Shown: positions 8,888-17,819, counted from the first letter of the stretch. The stretch is DNA of 64,000 bases from Rhodobacterales bacterium LSUCC0031 (GCA_015689735.1 WVSP01000002.1:186001-250000); one strand, 5' to 3'. The notes: generated by a model not told the origin, from the sequence alone. Numbers and translations are program-made.

Positions 8888-9799
8888 TTATCCGTTCCAA
8901 ACCACATCGCCCAATTGCCTCAGATCATATCCACCAAGATGGGCGGCGCGCTTGTGGCATGCGTCAGATCTCGCAAAGGCCAGAAGGTTCTGGATGGGCG
9001 GTTCAAAATAGGCGTGCCGGGTCATCACAAGGTCGAACGGCTCATCCGTGATGAGGGGGAGGAAGCCAAGCTGGCCTGCCGCCGATTGCAGGCCAAGGCC
9101 GCATTGCGCCTCGCCCGTTTCGATCAGCGCCGCCAGATCGGCATGCGTTTCTGCACCCCGATCAGTCGTGATCAAGGCGGCGCGCGACACGCCCTCGCGG
9201 GCGAGAAGCACATCGAGCAAGCGCTGTGACCCTGCGCCTTCCGTGCGGATGGCAAAACGCAAGCCCCGGTTGACCGCGTCGGCAAGCCCAGTGATGCCAA
9301 GCGGGTTGCCACTTGCCACCAACAGCCCTTGGGTTCTGGTCGCCCAGCGGATCATCACATGGTGTGCGCCATGCACATGCGCGCGCACAGCGGCGATATT
9401 CCAGCCACCACTCTGAGGATCGATAAGGTGCAGGCCAGCCATAACCGCGCGTCCCGCCACCAATTCTTCCAATCCTTGGGTCGATCCGCGCGCCAAAACA
9501 GCCAGCCCGCTCCCTGATTGGCGCAGCGCCCATTCCAGCAGCGGATCGTTCGATCCTGCATAGATCGGAGGTGCGGGTGCAATGCCTGCATCGGGCAATT
9601 CGGTCTGCGCCTCGAGCCAAGCATCGATCAGCCGCTTGGGAAACAACAGTTTTCCCGTCGCGCGGGTGAAGGGGATGGTTTGGCGCGCGACCATCTCGTA
9701 GATCGTCCGCTCGCGCAGCCGCAGATAGGCGGCGATCTCGGACGTTGTCATGAGCGAAGGGAGCGCTGTGATGGGTTTATCCGTAGATGTGATATGCAT
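8888..9799 (-). CDS. Excisionase-type HTH regulator with substrate-binding-protein-like domain, probable tungstate regulator
   Basis: 303 aa. Residues about 15-65 are an excisionase/MerR-type helix-turn-helix (MTTSEIAAYLRLRERTIYEM, then GKLLFPKRLIDAWL). The rest resembles a type-2 periplasmic binding domain (GSTQGLEELVAGRAVMAGLHL, RTEGAGSQRLLDVLL, QCGLGLQSAAGQLGFLPL), here cytoplasmic and so a likely ligand sensor. Such regulators are known from tungstate and molybdate loci (TunR-like). It is divergent from tupB, with three 10-bp-spaced ATGC repeats at its own start, which suggests control of tup and of itself. An alternative start is 9751; neither start has a clear ribosome site. Confidence 0.75.
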   Translation of the reverse strand: MHITSTDKPITALPSLMTTSEIAAYLRLRERTIYEMVARQTIPFTRATGKLLFPKRLIDAWLEAQTELPDAGIAPAPPIYAGSNDPLLEWALRQSGSGLAVLARGSTQGLEELVAGRAVMAGLHLIDPQSGGWNIAAVRAHVHGAHHVMIRWATRTQGLLVASGNPLGITGLADAVNRGLRFAIRTEGAGSQRLLDVLLAREGVSRAALITTDRGAETHADLAALIETGEAQCGLGLQSAAGQLGFLPLITDEPFDLVMTRHAYFEPPIQNLLAFARSDACHKRAAHLGGYDLRQLGDVVWNG

Positions 9800-9817
9800 G
9801 TTAATGCGTTTCTATGC
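9794..9817. promoter_or_regulatory. Three ATGC direct repeats spaced exactly 10 bp, candidate operator
   Basis: ATGC occurs at 9794, 9804 and 9814, each preceded by T or A (TATGCA, AATGCG, TATGCA), in the gap between the divergent regulator and tupB. One-turn spacing places all copies on the same DNA face. The first copy overlaps the start codon of the regulator, and the last lies about 70 bases before tupB. That the regulator binds here is inference. Confidence 0.45.
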
Positions 9818-9885
9818 AATTTTTACATCCTTGCAGCTTATCGCTGTTTTATCCTAATTTCCAGCCACTTCTGGGGAGATAGCAG

Positions 9886-10581
9886 TTGGACGGGCCATTC
9901 TTCACCGCGATCGGCCTCATTCTGGGTGCCGATGCAGGGCTTTTGCAGATTATCGGCCTGTCGCTGCGTGTGACGTTGACGGCTGTGTTGGTGGCATGTG
10001 CGATCGGCCTTCCCTTGGGGGCTGCCTTGGCACTTGCGCGCTTTCCGGGGCGGGGCGCGGTGATCGTTCTGTTCAATGCGCTGATGGGCCTGCCCCCCGT
10101 GGTGGCGGGATTGGTCGTCTACCTGATGCTGTCGCGCGCTGGCCCATTCGGTGATCTGGCGCTCTTGTTCACGCCCGAGGCCATGATCCTTGCGCAGACG
10201 GTGTTGATCCTGCCCATCGTGGTGTCGCTGACGCGCTCGGTGGTCGAGGATATCTGGGCCGAGTATCGCGAACAGCTTCAAAGCCTTGGCGCCAGCCGGT
10301 TGCGCGCCGTGCCGACGCTCTTGTGGGATGGGCGGGTCAGCCTTTTGACCGGGGTTCTGGCGGGCTTTGGCCGCGCCAGCGCCGAGGTGGGCGCAGTCTT
10401 GATCGTGGGGGGCAACATCGCGGGCCATACCCGCACCATGACCACCGCCATCACCTTGGAAACCAGCCGTGGCAATCTGGGGCTGGCGGTTGCCCTTGGG
10501 ATCATTCTGCTGACGCTCACGCTCACGCTGAATGCGCTGGCGTGGGGCGCGGGCCAATGGGCGCGGAGCAGGCTGGGATGA
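9886..10581 (+). CDS. tupB: Tungstate ABC transporter permease TupB
   Basis: 231-aa inner-membrane permease of the TupB/WtpB/ModB class with about five hydrophobic segments. The EAA-type cytoplasmic loop that docks to the ATPase is visible (YREQLQSLGASRLRAVPTLLW, about residues 126-146). TTG start at 9886 with GGGGAGA eight bases upstream; no better start exists. It overlaps tupC by four bases (ATGA). Assignment to tungstate rather than molybdate rests on the neighbouring TupA. Confidence 0.88.
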   Translation: MDGPFFTAIGLILGADAGLLQIIGLSLRVTLTAVLVACAIGLPLGAALALARFPGRGAVIVLFNALMGLPPVVAGLVVYLMLSRAGPFGDLALLFTPEAMILAQTVLILPIVVSLTRSVVEDIWAEYREQLQSLGASRLRAVPTLLWDGRVSLLTGVLAGFGRASAEVGAVLIVGGNIAGHTRTMTTAITLETSRGNLGLAVALGIILLTLTLTLNALAWGAGQWARSRLG

Positions 10582-11312
10582 GCCATCACCGCGCCATCGC
10601 CGCATCCATCCTGCCCCTTCGCCTCGAGGCGGCGGGCTACGCCGTTGGCGGCGAGCCACTTTTGTCCGATATTTCGTTGACGGTTACCGCCGGTCGGCGG
10701 CTGATCGTGATGGGGGCCAATGGTGCAGGCAAGAGCCTGCTCTTGCGGCTTTGCCACGGGCTGATCGCGCCGACATCGGGGCGTCGGGTCTGGGCTGATG
10801 GCACGCACCGCCCCGAAGCGCAGGCGATGGTGTTCCAGCGCCCTGTGCTGTTGCGCCGGTCGGTTGCGGCCAATCTCGACTATCCCCTGGCCTTGCGGGG
10901 CCTGTCGCGCAGCGCCCGCCGCGACAGCGTGGCCCGCACGCTCGACCGGTTCGGGCTGGCCCCCATGGCGGACCGGCCCGCGCGGCTTTTGTCGGGGGGC
11001 GAACAGCAGCGCCTCGCCTTGGCCCGCGCATGGTCGATGTCACCCGAGGTGCTGTTCCTGGACGAGCCGACATCGGCGCTCGACCCTTCGGCCACCCGCA
11101 TCATCGAAGAGATGATCGAGGGCTTTTCCGCCGAAGGCATCACCATCGTGATGACGACACATGATCTGGGACAGGCCCGGCGCCTGGCCGAGGATGTCGC
11201 CTTTCTGCATCGCGGCCGGCTGATCGCGCATCACCCGGCCGCCAATTTCTTCGCGGGGCCAACAGCCCCCGAGGCCCGCGCCTTTCTTGCGGGTGATCTG
11301 GTCTGGTCATGA
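10578..11312 (+). CDS. tupC: Tungstate ABC transporter ATP-binding protein TupC
   Basis: 244-aa ABC ATPase. Walker A is GANGAGKS at residues 46-53, the signature is LSGGEQQR, Walker B is VLFLDEPTSALD and the switch histidine lies in TTHD. It energises tungstate import with TupA and TupB. There is no C-terminal TOBE domain, unlike the ModC at 46363-47463. The start overlaps the tupB stop. The upstream in-frame extension lies inside tupB and is rejected. Confidence 0.9.
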   Translation: MSHHRAIAASILPLRLEAAGYAVGGEPLLSDISLTVTAGRRLIVMGANGAGKSLLLRLCHGLIAPTSGRRVWADGTHRPEAQAMVFQRPVLLRRSVAANLDYPLALRGLSRSARRDSVARTLDRFGLAPMADRPARLLSGGEQQRLALARAWSMSPEVLFLDEPTSALDPSATRIIEEMIEGFSAEGITIVMTTHDLGQARRLAEDVAFLHRGRLIAHHPAANFFAGPTAPEARAFLAGDLVWS

Positions 11313-11328
11313 ACGAGAGACACCTTCT

Positions 11329-12144
11329 ATGACACACACACGTCGTTCGACCCTTCTGGGGTTTGCCTCGGGCCTTGCCATGCTGGCGGCCCTTCCGGCC
11401 AGCGCACAGGAATTCATCACCGTCGCCTCGACTACTTCGACCGAGAATTCGGGACTGTTCGGCCATATCCTCCCGATCTTCCAGCAAGCGACCGGGATCG
11501 AGGTGCGCGTCGTCTCGCAAGGCACGGGACAGGCGTTGGAAACCGGGCGGCGCGGCGATGCGGATATCGTCTTCGTCCATGCCCGCGCACAGGAAGAACA
11601 GTTCGTGGCCGAAGGTTACGGCGTGCAGCGTTTCGACGTTATGTACAACGATTTCGTCATCGTTGGCCCCGCCGATGATCCGGCGGGCGTCCGCGCGACC
11701 GACAGCGCCGCGGGCGCCATGGCGGCCATTGCGGCTGCGTCTGCCGCCTTTGCCTCGCGCGGGGATGACAGCGGCACCCATTCGGCGGAAAAGCGGCTTT
11801 GGTCCGCCGCCGGCATCGCACCCGCGGGCGAATGGTACCTGTCGACCGGTTCGGGAATGGGCGCGACACTCAACACCGCGGCTCAGGTTCCCGCTTATGC
11901 GCTCACCGATCGCGGCACATGGCTTTCGTTCCAGAACCGTGGCCCGCTCGAGATCGTCTCCGAGGGCGATCCGGTCATGTTCAACCCCTATGGCATCATC
12001 TTGGTCAATCCCGAACGTCACGCCCATGTGAAGGCCGAGCAAGGTCAGGCCTTCATCGACTGGATCGTGTCGGATGCCGGTCAGGCGGCCATCGCCAGCT
12101 TTACCGTCGGCGGTGAACAGCTGTTCTTCCCCTCGGCCCAGTAA
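11329..12144 (+). CDS. tupA: Tungstate-binding periplasmic protein TupA
   Basis: 271 aa with a cleavable signal peptide (RRSTLLGFASGLAMLAALPASA, cut near AQ-EF). The TTSTENSGL motif right after the signal is the oxyanion-binding signature of TupA proteins, and SQGTGQALETGRRGDADIVFVH follows. The family binds tungstate very tightly and selectively over molybdate. The gene follows tupC by 16 bases. A strong terminator closes the operon. Confidence 0.9.
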   Translation: MTHTRRSTLLGFASGLAMLAALPASAQEFITVASTTSTENSGLFGHILPIFQQATGIEVRVVSQGTGQALETGRRGDADIVFVHARAQEEQFVAEGYGVQRFDVMYNDFVIVGPADDPAGVRATDSAAGAMAAIAAASAAFASRGDDSGTHSAEKRLWSAAGIAPAGEWYLSTGSGMGATLNTAAQVPAYALTDRGTWLSFQNRGPLEIVSEGDPVMFNPYGIILVNPERHAHVKAEQGQAFIDWIVSDAGQAAIASFTVGGEQLFFPSAQ

Positions 12145-12160
12145 CGCTTTGTCTGATCGA

Positions 12161-12196
12161 GGCCAGTATCGGCGCGCGTTTCCGATACTGGCCTTT
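12161..12196 (+). terminator. Rho-independent terminator after tupA
   Basis: Perfect 12-bp stem GGCCAGTATCGG / CCGATACTGGCC (12161-12172 and 12182-12193) with a 9-base loop and a short TTT. It lies 17 bases after the tupA stop and ends the tupBCA transcript. Confidence 0.85.
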
Positions 12197-12224
12197 GCTG
12201 GCTGCGCGCACTAAGTCGCGCGAT

Positions 12225-13217
12225 ATGGACAGTTTGACCCCTCTTGATCAATGCCTCGATGCGGCGCTGCACGATCTTGCACGCGCCGCGCCAGAGCGGG
12301 TGCCTTTGTCCGCAGCCATAGGGGCGCCCTTGGCCGAGGCGCTTGTGTTTCTTCACGACATGCCACCCGCACCCGAAGCGCTGCGCGAAGGGTTCGCGGT
12401 GTCGGCAATGGCGCTGGTCGGCGCAAGCGCGGCGGTGCCGATCCCGCTCTCTGCACCAATGCGTGTTGCGCCTCCCGCTATCTTGCCGCCGGGATGTGAT
12501 GCGGTCTTGCCGCCCGATGGGGCCGAGGTCACGTCATCGGGATGGGAGGCGATCCGCCCAGTCAACCCCGGCCAAGGTGTGCGGCGCACCGGGCATGATG
12601 GCCGCGCAGACGCGCTGATCGCGCCTGCTGGTGCATGGGTCAGCGCTCGGCTCTGTCTTGCTGCTGCCTTGTCGGGGCATGACATATGCACCATTCGGCG
12701 ACCGCGCGTGGTCATCGCCTTGCCAGATGCCGCACAAGCCGCTTTTGCTGGTCGTTTTTTCGGTCAGCTTGGCGGCCAGATCGTCGCCGAGGCGCCACAT
12801 CTGATTTTGCAGCAAAGTACCAGCACCCATCAGCGCCTTGCGCTTGCGCCCGCCGAGACAGCTTGGCTCGCGCGTGAGGGTGGGGCGCTTGTGCTGAGCG
12901 TGCCGCACCGTTTCGACGGGATGGTCGCGGCCTGCCTTGGCTTGGGTGTGCCTGCCATGGCTGCTTTGCATGGGGCTGCGCCGATCGCAGTCGCGCGCCC
13001 CTTGACCCGCAAACTGTCATCGGCCTTGGGCATGGCCGAGCTTGCACTCTTGACCCGTCAAGACACATGTTGGCAACCCGGCCCGGCAGGCACAGTGACC
13101 TTGTCGGCCCTTGCCTCTGCCAATGCTTACGCCATCATTCCCCCTGACAGCGAGGGGGTTGCGGCTGAAACGCTGCTTGCCGGATTTTCCCTCTCCTCCC
13201 CATTTGGCGGAACCTGA
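12225..13217 (+). CDS. Degenerate MoeA-like protein
   Basis: 330 aa. Parts align by eye with MoeA: ILPPGCDAVLPPDGAE, VNPGQGVRRTGHDGRADALI and the ARLCLAAALSGHDICTIRRPRVVIAL stretch. The catalytic and binding motifs of the MoaB/MogA-like domain (GDEL, SGGxSxGxxD, LPGNP) are absent. It is therefore probably not an independent molybdopterin molybdotransferase; it may partner the MoeA fusion that begins at the base of its stop codon. Terminator sequence at 12161-12196 excludes the TTG start at 12195, so the ATG at 12225 is used; no clear ribosome site is visible. Confidence 0.6.
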   Translation: MDSLTPLDQCLDAALHDLARAAPERVPLSAAIGAPLAEALVFLHDMPPAPEALREGFAVSAMALVGASAAVPIPLSAPMRVAPPAILPPGCDAVLPPDGAEVTSSGWEAIRPVNPGQGVRRTGHDGRADALIAPAGAWVSARLCLAAALSGHDICTIRRPRVVIALPDAAQAAFAGRFFGQLGGQIVAEAPHLILQQSTSTHQRLALAPAETAWLAREGGALVLSVPHRFDGMVAACLGLGVPAMAALHGAAPIAVARPLTRKLSSALGMAELALLTRQDTCWQPGPAGTVTLSALASANAYAIIPPDSEGVAAETLLAGFSLSSPFGGT

Positions 13218-15154
13218 TGCAAGACGTCGCCCCACCGTCGCGAGATGTCCCCCAGCAGGCGCAATTCCTGCACGTCCTGTCGCGCGATGCGGCCGAAGCC
13301 GCGTTTCTCGCGGCACTGGACCCGCGACCGCTTGGGGTCGAGGAAATTGGCGTTGATGACCTTTTGGGCCGTGTCCTGGCCGGCGATATCGCCGCCCCCG
13401 TCGATGCGCCGCCTTTCGATCGTGCCTTGGTGGATGGTTTTGCAGTGCGCGCCGCCGATCTTTTCGAGGCGTCGGATGCCGAACCTGTGCGTTTGCGGTT
13501 GAACGCGGAGGTGATCCATTGCGGCACGGCACCCTGTTTGCCCGTCGCCCGCGGCACCGCGACCCCCATCGCGACCGGTGGACCGATCCCGCGCGGGGCC
13601 GATGCTGTTGTCATGATCGAACACACGGAACCCGATGGGGACGGGATTGCCGTGAGCCGCGCCCTCGCGCCCGGAAGCTTTATCGGCTTTGCCGGGTCCG
13701 ATATCGCGCGCGGCCAGACCGTGCTGCGCAAAAATACCGTGATCGGCGCGCGCGAGGTCGCGATGCTGGCCGCGGTTGGGCTTGATCGGGCCTGTGTGTA
13801 TCGCAAGCCCCGTATTGCCGTTCTCTCGACAGGTGATGAGCTGGTTCAACCGGGACAGTCCTTGCGCCCTGCCGGCGTCTATGACTCCAATGGCCCAGTC
13901 ATTGCCGCTGCGCTGCGTGAGAATGGCTGCGAAGCGGTGCATCTGGGCGCAATCCCCGATGATGCCGAAAAGCTGGCCGCCGCCGTTCACGCAGCCTTTG
14001 GCGCCCATGATGGGCTGATCTTATCGGGTGGCACCTCCAAGGGGGCGGGTGACCTGACCACCCACGTGATCGCGGGATTGGGGCAGCCGGGTATCATCGC
14101 GCATGGCGTGGCGCTCAAACCAGGCAAACCGCTCTGCCTTGCGGTATGTGACGGCAAACCTGTTGCGGTCTTGCCGGGGTTTCCAACCTCGGCAATGTTC
14201 ACCTTTCACGAGCTCGTCGCGCCGGCCTTGCGCAAAATGGCAGGATTGCCGCCGCAAAGCGCTGCGCGGGTTACGGCGATCTTGCCCCAACGCCTGACCT
14301 CCGAACTTGGGCGCACGGAATTCGCTATGGTCGCCCTGACCGAAGGGCCGGATGGCCCCGTCGCCCATCCCGTGGCCAAGGGTTCAGGTGCGGTGACCGC
14401 ATTTGCACAGGCCGATGGATTTCTCACCATCCCGGCATTGCACGAAAGCCTTGCCGCCGGAACGCAGGCCGCGGTCACGCTCTTTAGCCCGGCGGTGGTC
14501 ATGCCACGCCTGACGGTCGTGGGCAGCCATTGCATCGGGCTGGATGCGGTGGTGGGGCGCTTATCCGAACAAGGGGTCTCGGCGCGCATCCTTGCCACGG
14601 GGTCGCAAGGGGGCCTGGCGGCGCTGAAACGGCGCGAATGCGATATCGCTCCCGTTCACCTTTTCGATCCTGCAAGCGAAGGTTTCAATACTGCTTTTCT
14701 TGCCGATGGCATGGTGCTCATCCCCGGCTGGCGGCGCATGCAAGGTATTGTCTATCGCCGTGGTGACGCCCGTTTCGAGGGGCTTACCCTCTCTGCCGCG
14801 CTGGCCGCGGTACTTGCCGATGGCGATGCGATCTTGGTCAACCGAAACCAAGGCTCCGGCACGCGGGTGTTGATCGACCGATTGCTGACTGGAGCCCGGC
14901 CACAGGGGTATTGGAACCAGCCCAATTCCCATAATGCCGTCGCAGCCAGCGTCGCGCAGGGCAGGGCGGATTGGGGCATGGCGATCAGGCCTGTCGCCGA
15001 TGCGTTGGGATTGGGCTTTCTTGCCGTCGCTGACGAGCATTATGATTTCGCGGTCTGGCAAGACCCCCGCGATCATGCGGCTATTGCGGCCTTTACCGCG
15101 GCACTTGCCCATAGCGAACGGGATTTGCGCCTTTTGGGTTTTGATCTGCGCTGA
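13217..15154 (+). CDS. MoeA / substrate-binding-domain fusion, molybdopterin metal insertase
   Basis: 645 aa. Residues about 1-410 are a full MoeA: MIEHTEPDGD region, VLSTGDEL, SGGTSKGAGD, and LPGFPTSAMF in place of LPGNP. Residues about 430-645 form a periplasmic-binding-protein-like domain (ATGSQGGLAALKRRECDIAPVH, NRNQGSGTRVLIDRLL, AVAASVAQGRADWGMAI) without a signal peptide. MoeA inserts the metal oxyanion into adenylated molybdopterin; the extra domain may sense or deliver the oxyanion. The location after tup genes suggests tungstate (inference). A canonical MoeA is encoded separately at 31585-32868. Confidence 0.85.
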   Translation: MQDVAPPSRDVPQQAQFLHVLSRDAAEAAFLAALDPRPLGVEEIGVDDLLGRVLAGDIAAPVDAPPFDRALVDGFAVRAADLFEASDAEPVRLRLNAEVIHCGTAPCLPVARGTATPIATGGPIPRGADAVVMIEHTEPDGDGIAVSRALAPGSFIGFAGSDIARGQTVLRKNTVIGAREVAMLAAVGLDRACVYRKPRIAVLSTGDELVQPGQSLRPAGVYDSNGPVIAAALRENGCEAVHLGAIPDDAEKLAAAVHAAFGAHDGLILSGGTSKGAGDLTTHVIAGLGQPGIIAHGVALKPGKPLCLAVCDGKPVAVLPGFPTSAMFTFHELVAPALRKMAGLPPQSAARVTAILPQRLTSELGRTEFAMVALTEGPDGPVAHPVAKGSGAVTAFAQADGFLTIPALHESLAAGTQAAVTLFSPAVVMPRLTVVGSHCIGLDAVVGRLSEQGVSARILATGSQGGLAALKRRECDIAPVHLFDPASEGFNTAFLADGMVLIPGWRRMQGIVYRRGDARFEGLTLSAALAAVLADGDAILVNRNQGSGTRVLIDRLLTGARPQGYWNQPNSHNAVAASVAQGRADWGMAIRPVADALGLGFLAVADEHYDFAVWQDPRDHAAIAAFTAALAHSERDLRLLGFDLR

Positions 15155-15237
15155 GCTGCTGGCGTTGACAAGGTCAGGCGCGCTTGCCTAAGCAAAGCCA
15201 TGGCGGTTGTCGCGGCGGCCAGTGCGGGGGGCGGGCG

Positions 15238-15765
15238 ATGTTGGGCTACATCATTTCTTCGGGGCGCGGCGTTGGCGACCGCTTGATGGTCACGATTGCC
15301 GAAGGGCTTGCGGCGCGCGGGATCGCCGCTGTCGGGGCATTGCAACTCAATATCGAACATGACCCGGATCGGCATTGCCATATGGACCTGCGGATTTTGG
15401 GCCGCGACGATGTGTTGCGCATCTCCGAGGATCGTGGACGGCATGCCCGCGGCTGCCGACTTGATCCGCGCGGTCTGGCCGATGCGGTGCAGCGTGTTGA
15501 CAGCGTTCTCGATCAAGGCCGGGCCGCGATCATGCTGATCAATAAATTCGGCAAGCAAGAGGTCGAAGGCGGCGGCTTTCGCGAGGTGATCGGCCGCGCG
15601 ATGATCGCCGGAATTCCGGTTCTCACCACGGTGTCGCAAGGCAATCTTGAGGGCTTTCAGGCCTTTGCCGCAGGCCTGGCCGAAGAGGTCGCACCCGACC
15701 CCGCGCAAGCCATCGCATGGTGCCTTGCCGCAGCGACGGACACGCGGCCAGCGTTGGCTGTCTAA
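15238..15765 (+). CDS. DUF2478 protein, putative NTPase of the Mo/W locus
   Basis: 175 aa. The N-terminal SSGRGVGDRL loop resembles a P-loop without the usual Lys-Ser/Thr. The central INKFGKQEVEGGGFREVIG segment is characteristic of DUF2478 proteins, which recur beside molybdate transport genes; their function is not established. ATG 15238 starts the conserved strand; longer in-frame starts are unsupported. A possible TTGACA box lies at 15165-15170, but no good -10 element follows. It converges with the Fe-S protein gene 15 bases downstream. Confidence 0.7.
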   Translation: MLGYIISSGRGVGDRLMVTIAEGLAARGIAAVGALQLNIEHDPDRHCHMDLRILGRDDVLRISEDRGRHARGCRLDPRGLADAVQRVDSVLDQGRAAIMLINKFGKQEVEGGGFREVIGRAMIAGIPVLTTVSQGNLEGFQAFAAGLAEEVAPDPAQAIAWCLAAATDTRPALAV

Positions 15766-15780
15766 GGCGCGATCCGGCGC

Positions 15781-17730
15781 TCAGGCAGGCGGATCATGCG
15801 GGTCAAATCCCGCCATCACCACCTCTTTTGTCCGGCAATCATCGCACATCGTCAAAAGCCGTTTGCGCGCTGCGCCGTCTTCGCCGGTGAACATCCAATG
15901 GGTATCGAGCTGCGCAATTACGCGGCGGATGCTCGACCCGGTGCCAAAGCCCTTGCCGCAAGCGGTGCAGCAAAACGGCTCTTCCTCCTTGAGAATGCGC
16001 TTGGGGTTGGCCCAAGCGGCGAAATCGATCCGCGCCTCGATCGCGATAGCCTGCTCGGGACAAGTTGCAGCGCAAATCCCGCATTGCACACAGGCGCTTT
16101 CGGTAAAGCGCAGCATCGGCTTGTCGGGGTTGTCCCCAAGCGCGCCCGCGGGGCAGGCCCCGACGCAGGACAAACACAGAGTGCAGCTATCGAGGTTGAG
16201 ATGCACGGTGCCGAATGGCGCACCGCGCGCCAGTTCGATGCGCTCAGCCGGGCTTGGCGCGGTGCGGTTCAACTCTTCCATGGCCAAGGTCAAAAGCCCG
16301 CGCTTATCCTCGGGTGGCAAGAAGGTCGAGCGCGCGGTGCGGGCCGGTGTCGCGCTCTGCCAAAGGGCTGTTTCCAACAGATCGGGGTCATCGGTCTGCA
16401 CCAGCGCGCAACAGGTTTCGGGAAGGCCCGTCGCGCCACAAATCGCGCCCATCAGCGCAAGGGTATCCTGCAAACCGTCCAGCGGATGTGCTGGGCGATC
16501 CTTGGCCAGAACACGCACCCCGCCTGCGCCCCATGCAAGGGCTGCGGCCATGATCTCGGGGCCGATCTGGCTCGGCTCGTTGATCTGGACGGGAATGACA
16601 TGGGCGGGCAGGCCACGACCGAAGCGTGCCATCGCGTCGATCAGTGCCACGCCATGGTTCTCGTCATGGAACAAGATGACAGGGGCGCTTTGGCCACCGG
16701 CGGCGAACCAAGCCCCAAGGCCAGCGCGCAACCGCCCAGCAAGGTTGCCGATGACAGGTAGCGCGTAGGAGGCCGCACCTGTCGGACACGCCGCGGCGCA
16801 TTGCCCACATCCTGCACAGATCGCCGGGTCGATGACCACGCTATCACCCGCAGGCAGGATCGCGCCTGTCGGGCAAAGATCAAGGCAGCGGGTGCAGCCG
16901 GTTTTCTTGTTGCGGGAATGTGCGCAGAGATCGGGAGTGAAATCGATATATTTGGGCTTGTCGAAGACGCCGACCATTTGGCCTGCCTCGGCCACCAAGG
17001 CTGCAACGGCGGCGGGGTCGCGCGGATCAGCGCGCAGATAGCCGGGGCGGGTATGGTGAAACAACGCCTGTCCACCCGTCAGATCCAGCACCAGATCACA
17101 GCGCGACACCGCACCATCACGTGCAGGGCCAAATTCCAGCCGCGCGCGTGATGATGGGGCCGGTGCGGCGTAGGCATCGACGGTCAGCTCGAATTCACCC
17201 ATATGGCCAACCGCGCGCGTGATCTTGCCCTGGAGCACAGGCCATGTCGTCTGCCGCGGTGGGGCAACATCGGCACCCGGCAAAAGCAGCACGGTCAGGT
17301 CCAAGACAGCCGCCAATTGCTGCGCCGCCCCGAGTGCTACATCGTCTCGACCTAGCAAAAGCGCAACACCCCGGCTTTCAAGGCTGACCGTCTCGAAAGC
17401 CGAGCCTTCGATTTCTGCCATCGCAAGTAGCGCTGCCATCTTGGGTGCGGCCTGCGCGCCGTCGCGCGACCAGCCCGCGGTTTCGCGGATATTGGCAAAG
17501 CGCAGCGCACCGCCATAGCCTGCTTCCTCCGCGACCTCGGCAAACAAGGGTGCCTCCTGTGTGCAGGCAACCGTGATAGCGGCAAATTCACCTAACGCTT
17601 GTCGAAAATTGTCGAGTTGGGCGCGGCACAATTGGCTGGCGGGCTTACCTGTCGCGCCAAGGGTTTCAGGCGCGAGGGTCATCGTGCCTTCGCAGGTGCA
17701 GATCAGGCGGGTTTCAAAAGGCTTTGGCAT
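15781..17730 (-). CDS. Multi-cluster 4Fe-4S protein of the formate dehydrogenase locus
   Basis: 649 aa without a signal peptide. Two ferredoxin-type segments are visible: GCTRCLDLCPTGAI and CAGCGQCAAACP (about residues 277-316), and CTLCLSCVGACP and CVQCGICAATCP (about 515-557). Further cysteine pairs occur at the N-terminus (ICTCEG), in CCTACG (about 585) and in CDDC (about 629). Together these could bind four [4Fe-4S] clusters plus a zinc or Fe-S site. Such proteins recur beside periplasmic FDH accessory genes; a role in electron transfer or cluster/cofactor assembly is inference. Divergent from the accessory operon at 17820. Confidence 0.75.
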   Translation of the reverse strand: MPKPFETRLICTCEGTMTLAPETLGATGKPASQLCRAQLDNFRQALGEFAAITVACTQEAPLFAEVAEEAGYGGALRFANIRETAGWSRDGAQAAPKMAALLAMAEIEGSAFETVSLESRGVALLLGRDDVALGAAQQLAAVLDLTVLLLPGADVAPPRQTTWPVLQGKITRAVGHMGEFELTVDAYAAPAPSSRARLEFGPARDGAVSRCDLVLDLTGGQALFHHTRPGYLRADPRDPAAVAALVAEAGQMVGVFDKPKYIDFTPDLCAHSRNKKTGCTRCLDLCPTGAILPAGDSVVIDPAICAGCGQCAAACPTGAASYALPVIGNLAGRLRAGLGAWFAAGGQSAPVILFHDENHGVALIDAMARFGRGLPAHVIPVQINEPSQIGPEIMAAALAWGAGGVRVLAKDRPAHPLDGLQDTLALMGAICGATGLPETCCALVQTDDPDLLETALWQSATPARTARSTFLPPEDKRGLLTLAMEELNRTAPSPAERIELARGAPFGTVHLNLDSCTLCLSCVGACPAGALGDNPDKPMLRFTESACVQCGICAATCPEQAIAIEARIDFAAWANPKRILKEEEPFCCTACGKGFGTGSSIRRVIAQLDTHWMFTGEDGAARKRLLTMCDDCRTKEVVMAGFDPHDPPA

Positions 17731-17819
17731 GGGGCTTTCGTCTGGCGTTGTGCTGGACTATCTCAATGGCGATGTCGTGTGGTCGAGTGGAAATCTAGCG
17801 CTCTTGGGAGGATACGCGC

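Noticed and set aside
15165-15193. Promoter for the DUF2478 gene from TTGACA at 15165
   Set aside because: The -35 box is perfect, but no acceptable -10 sequence lies 16-18 bases downstream.
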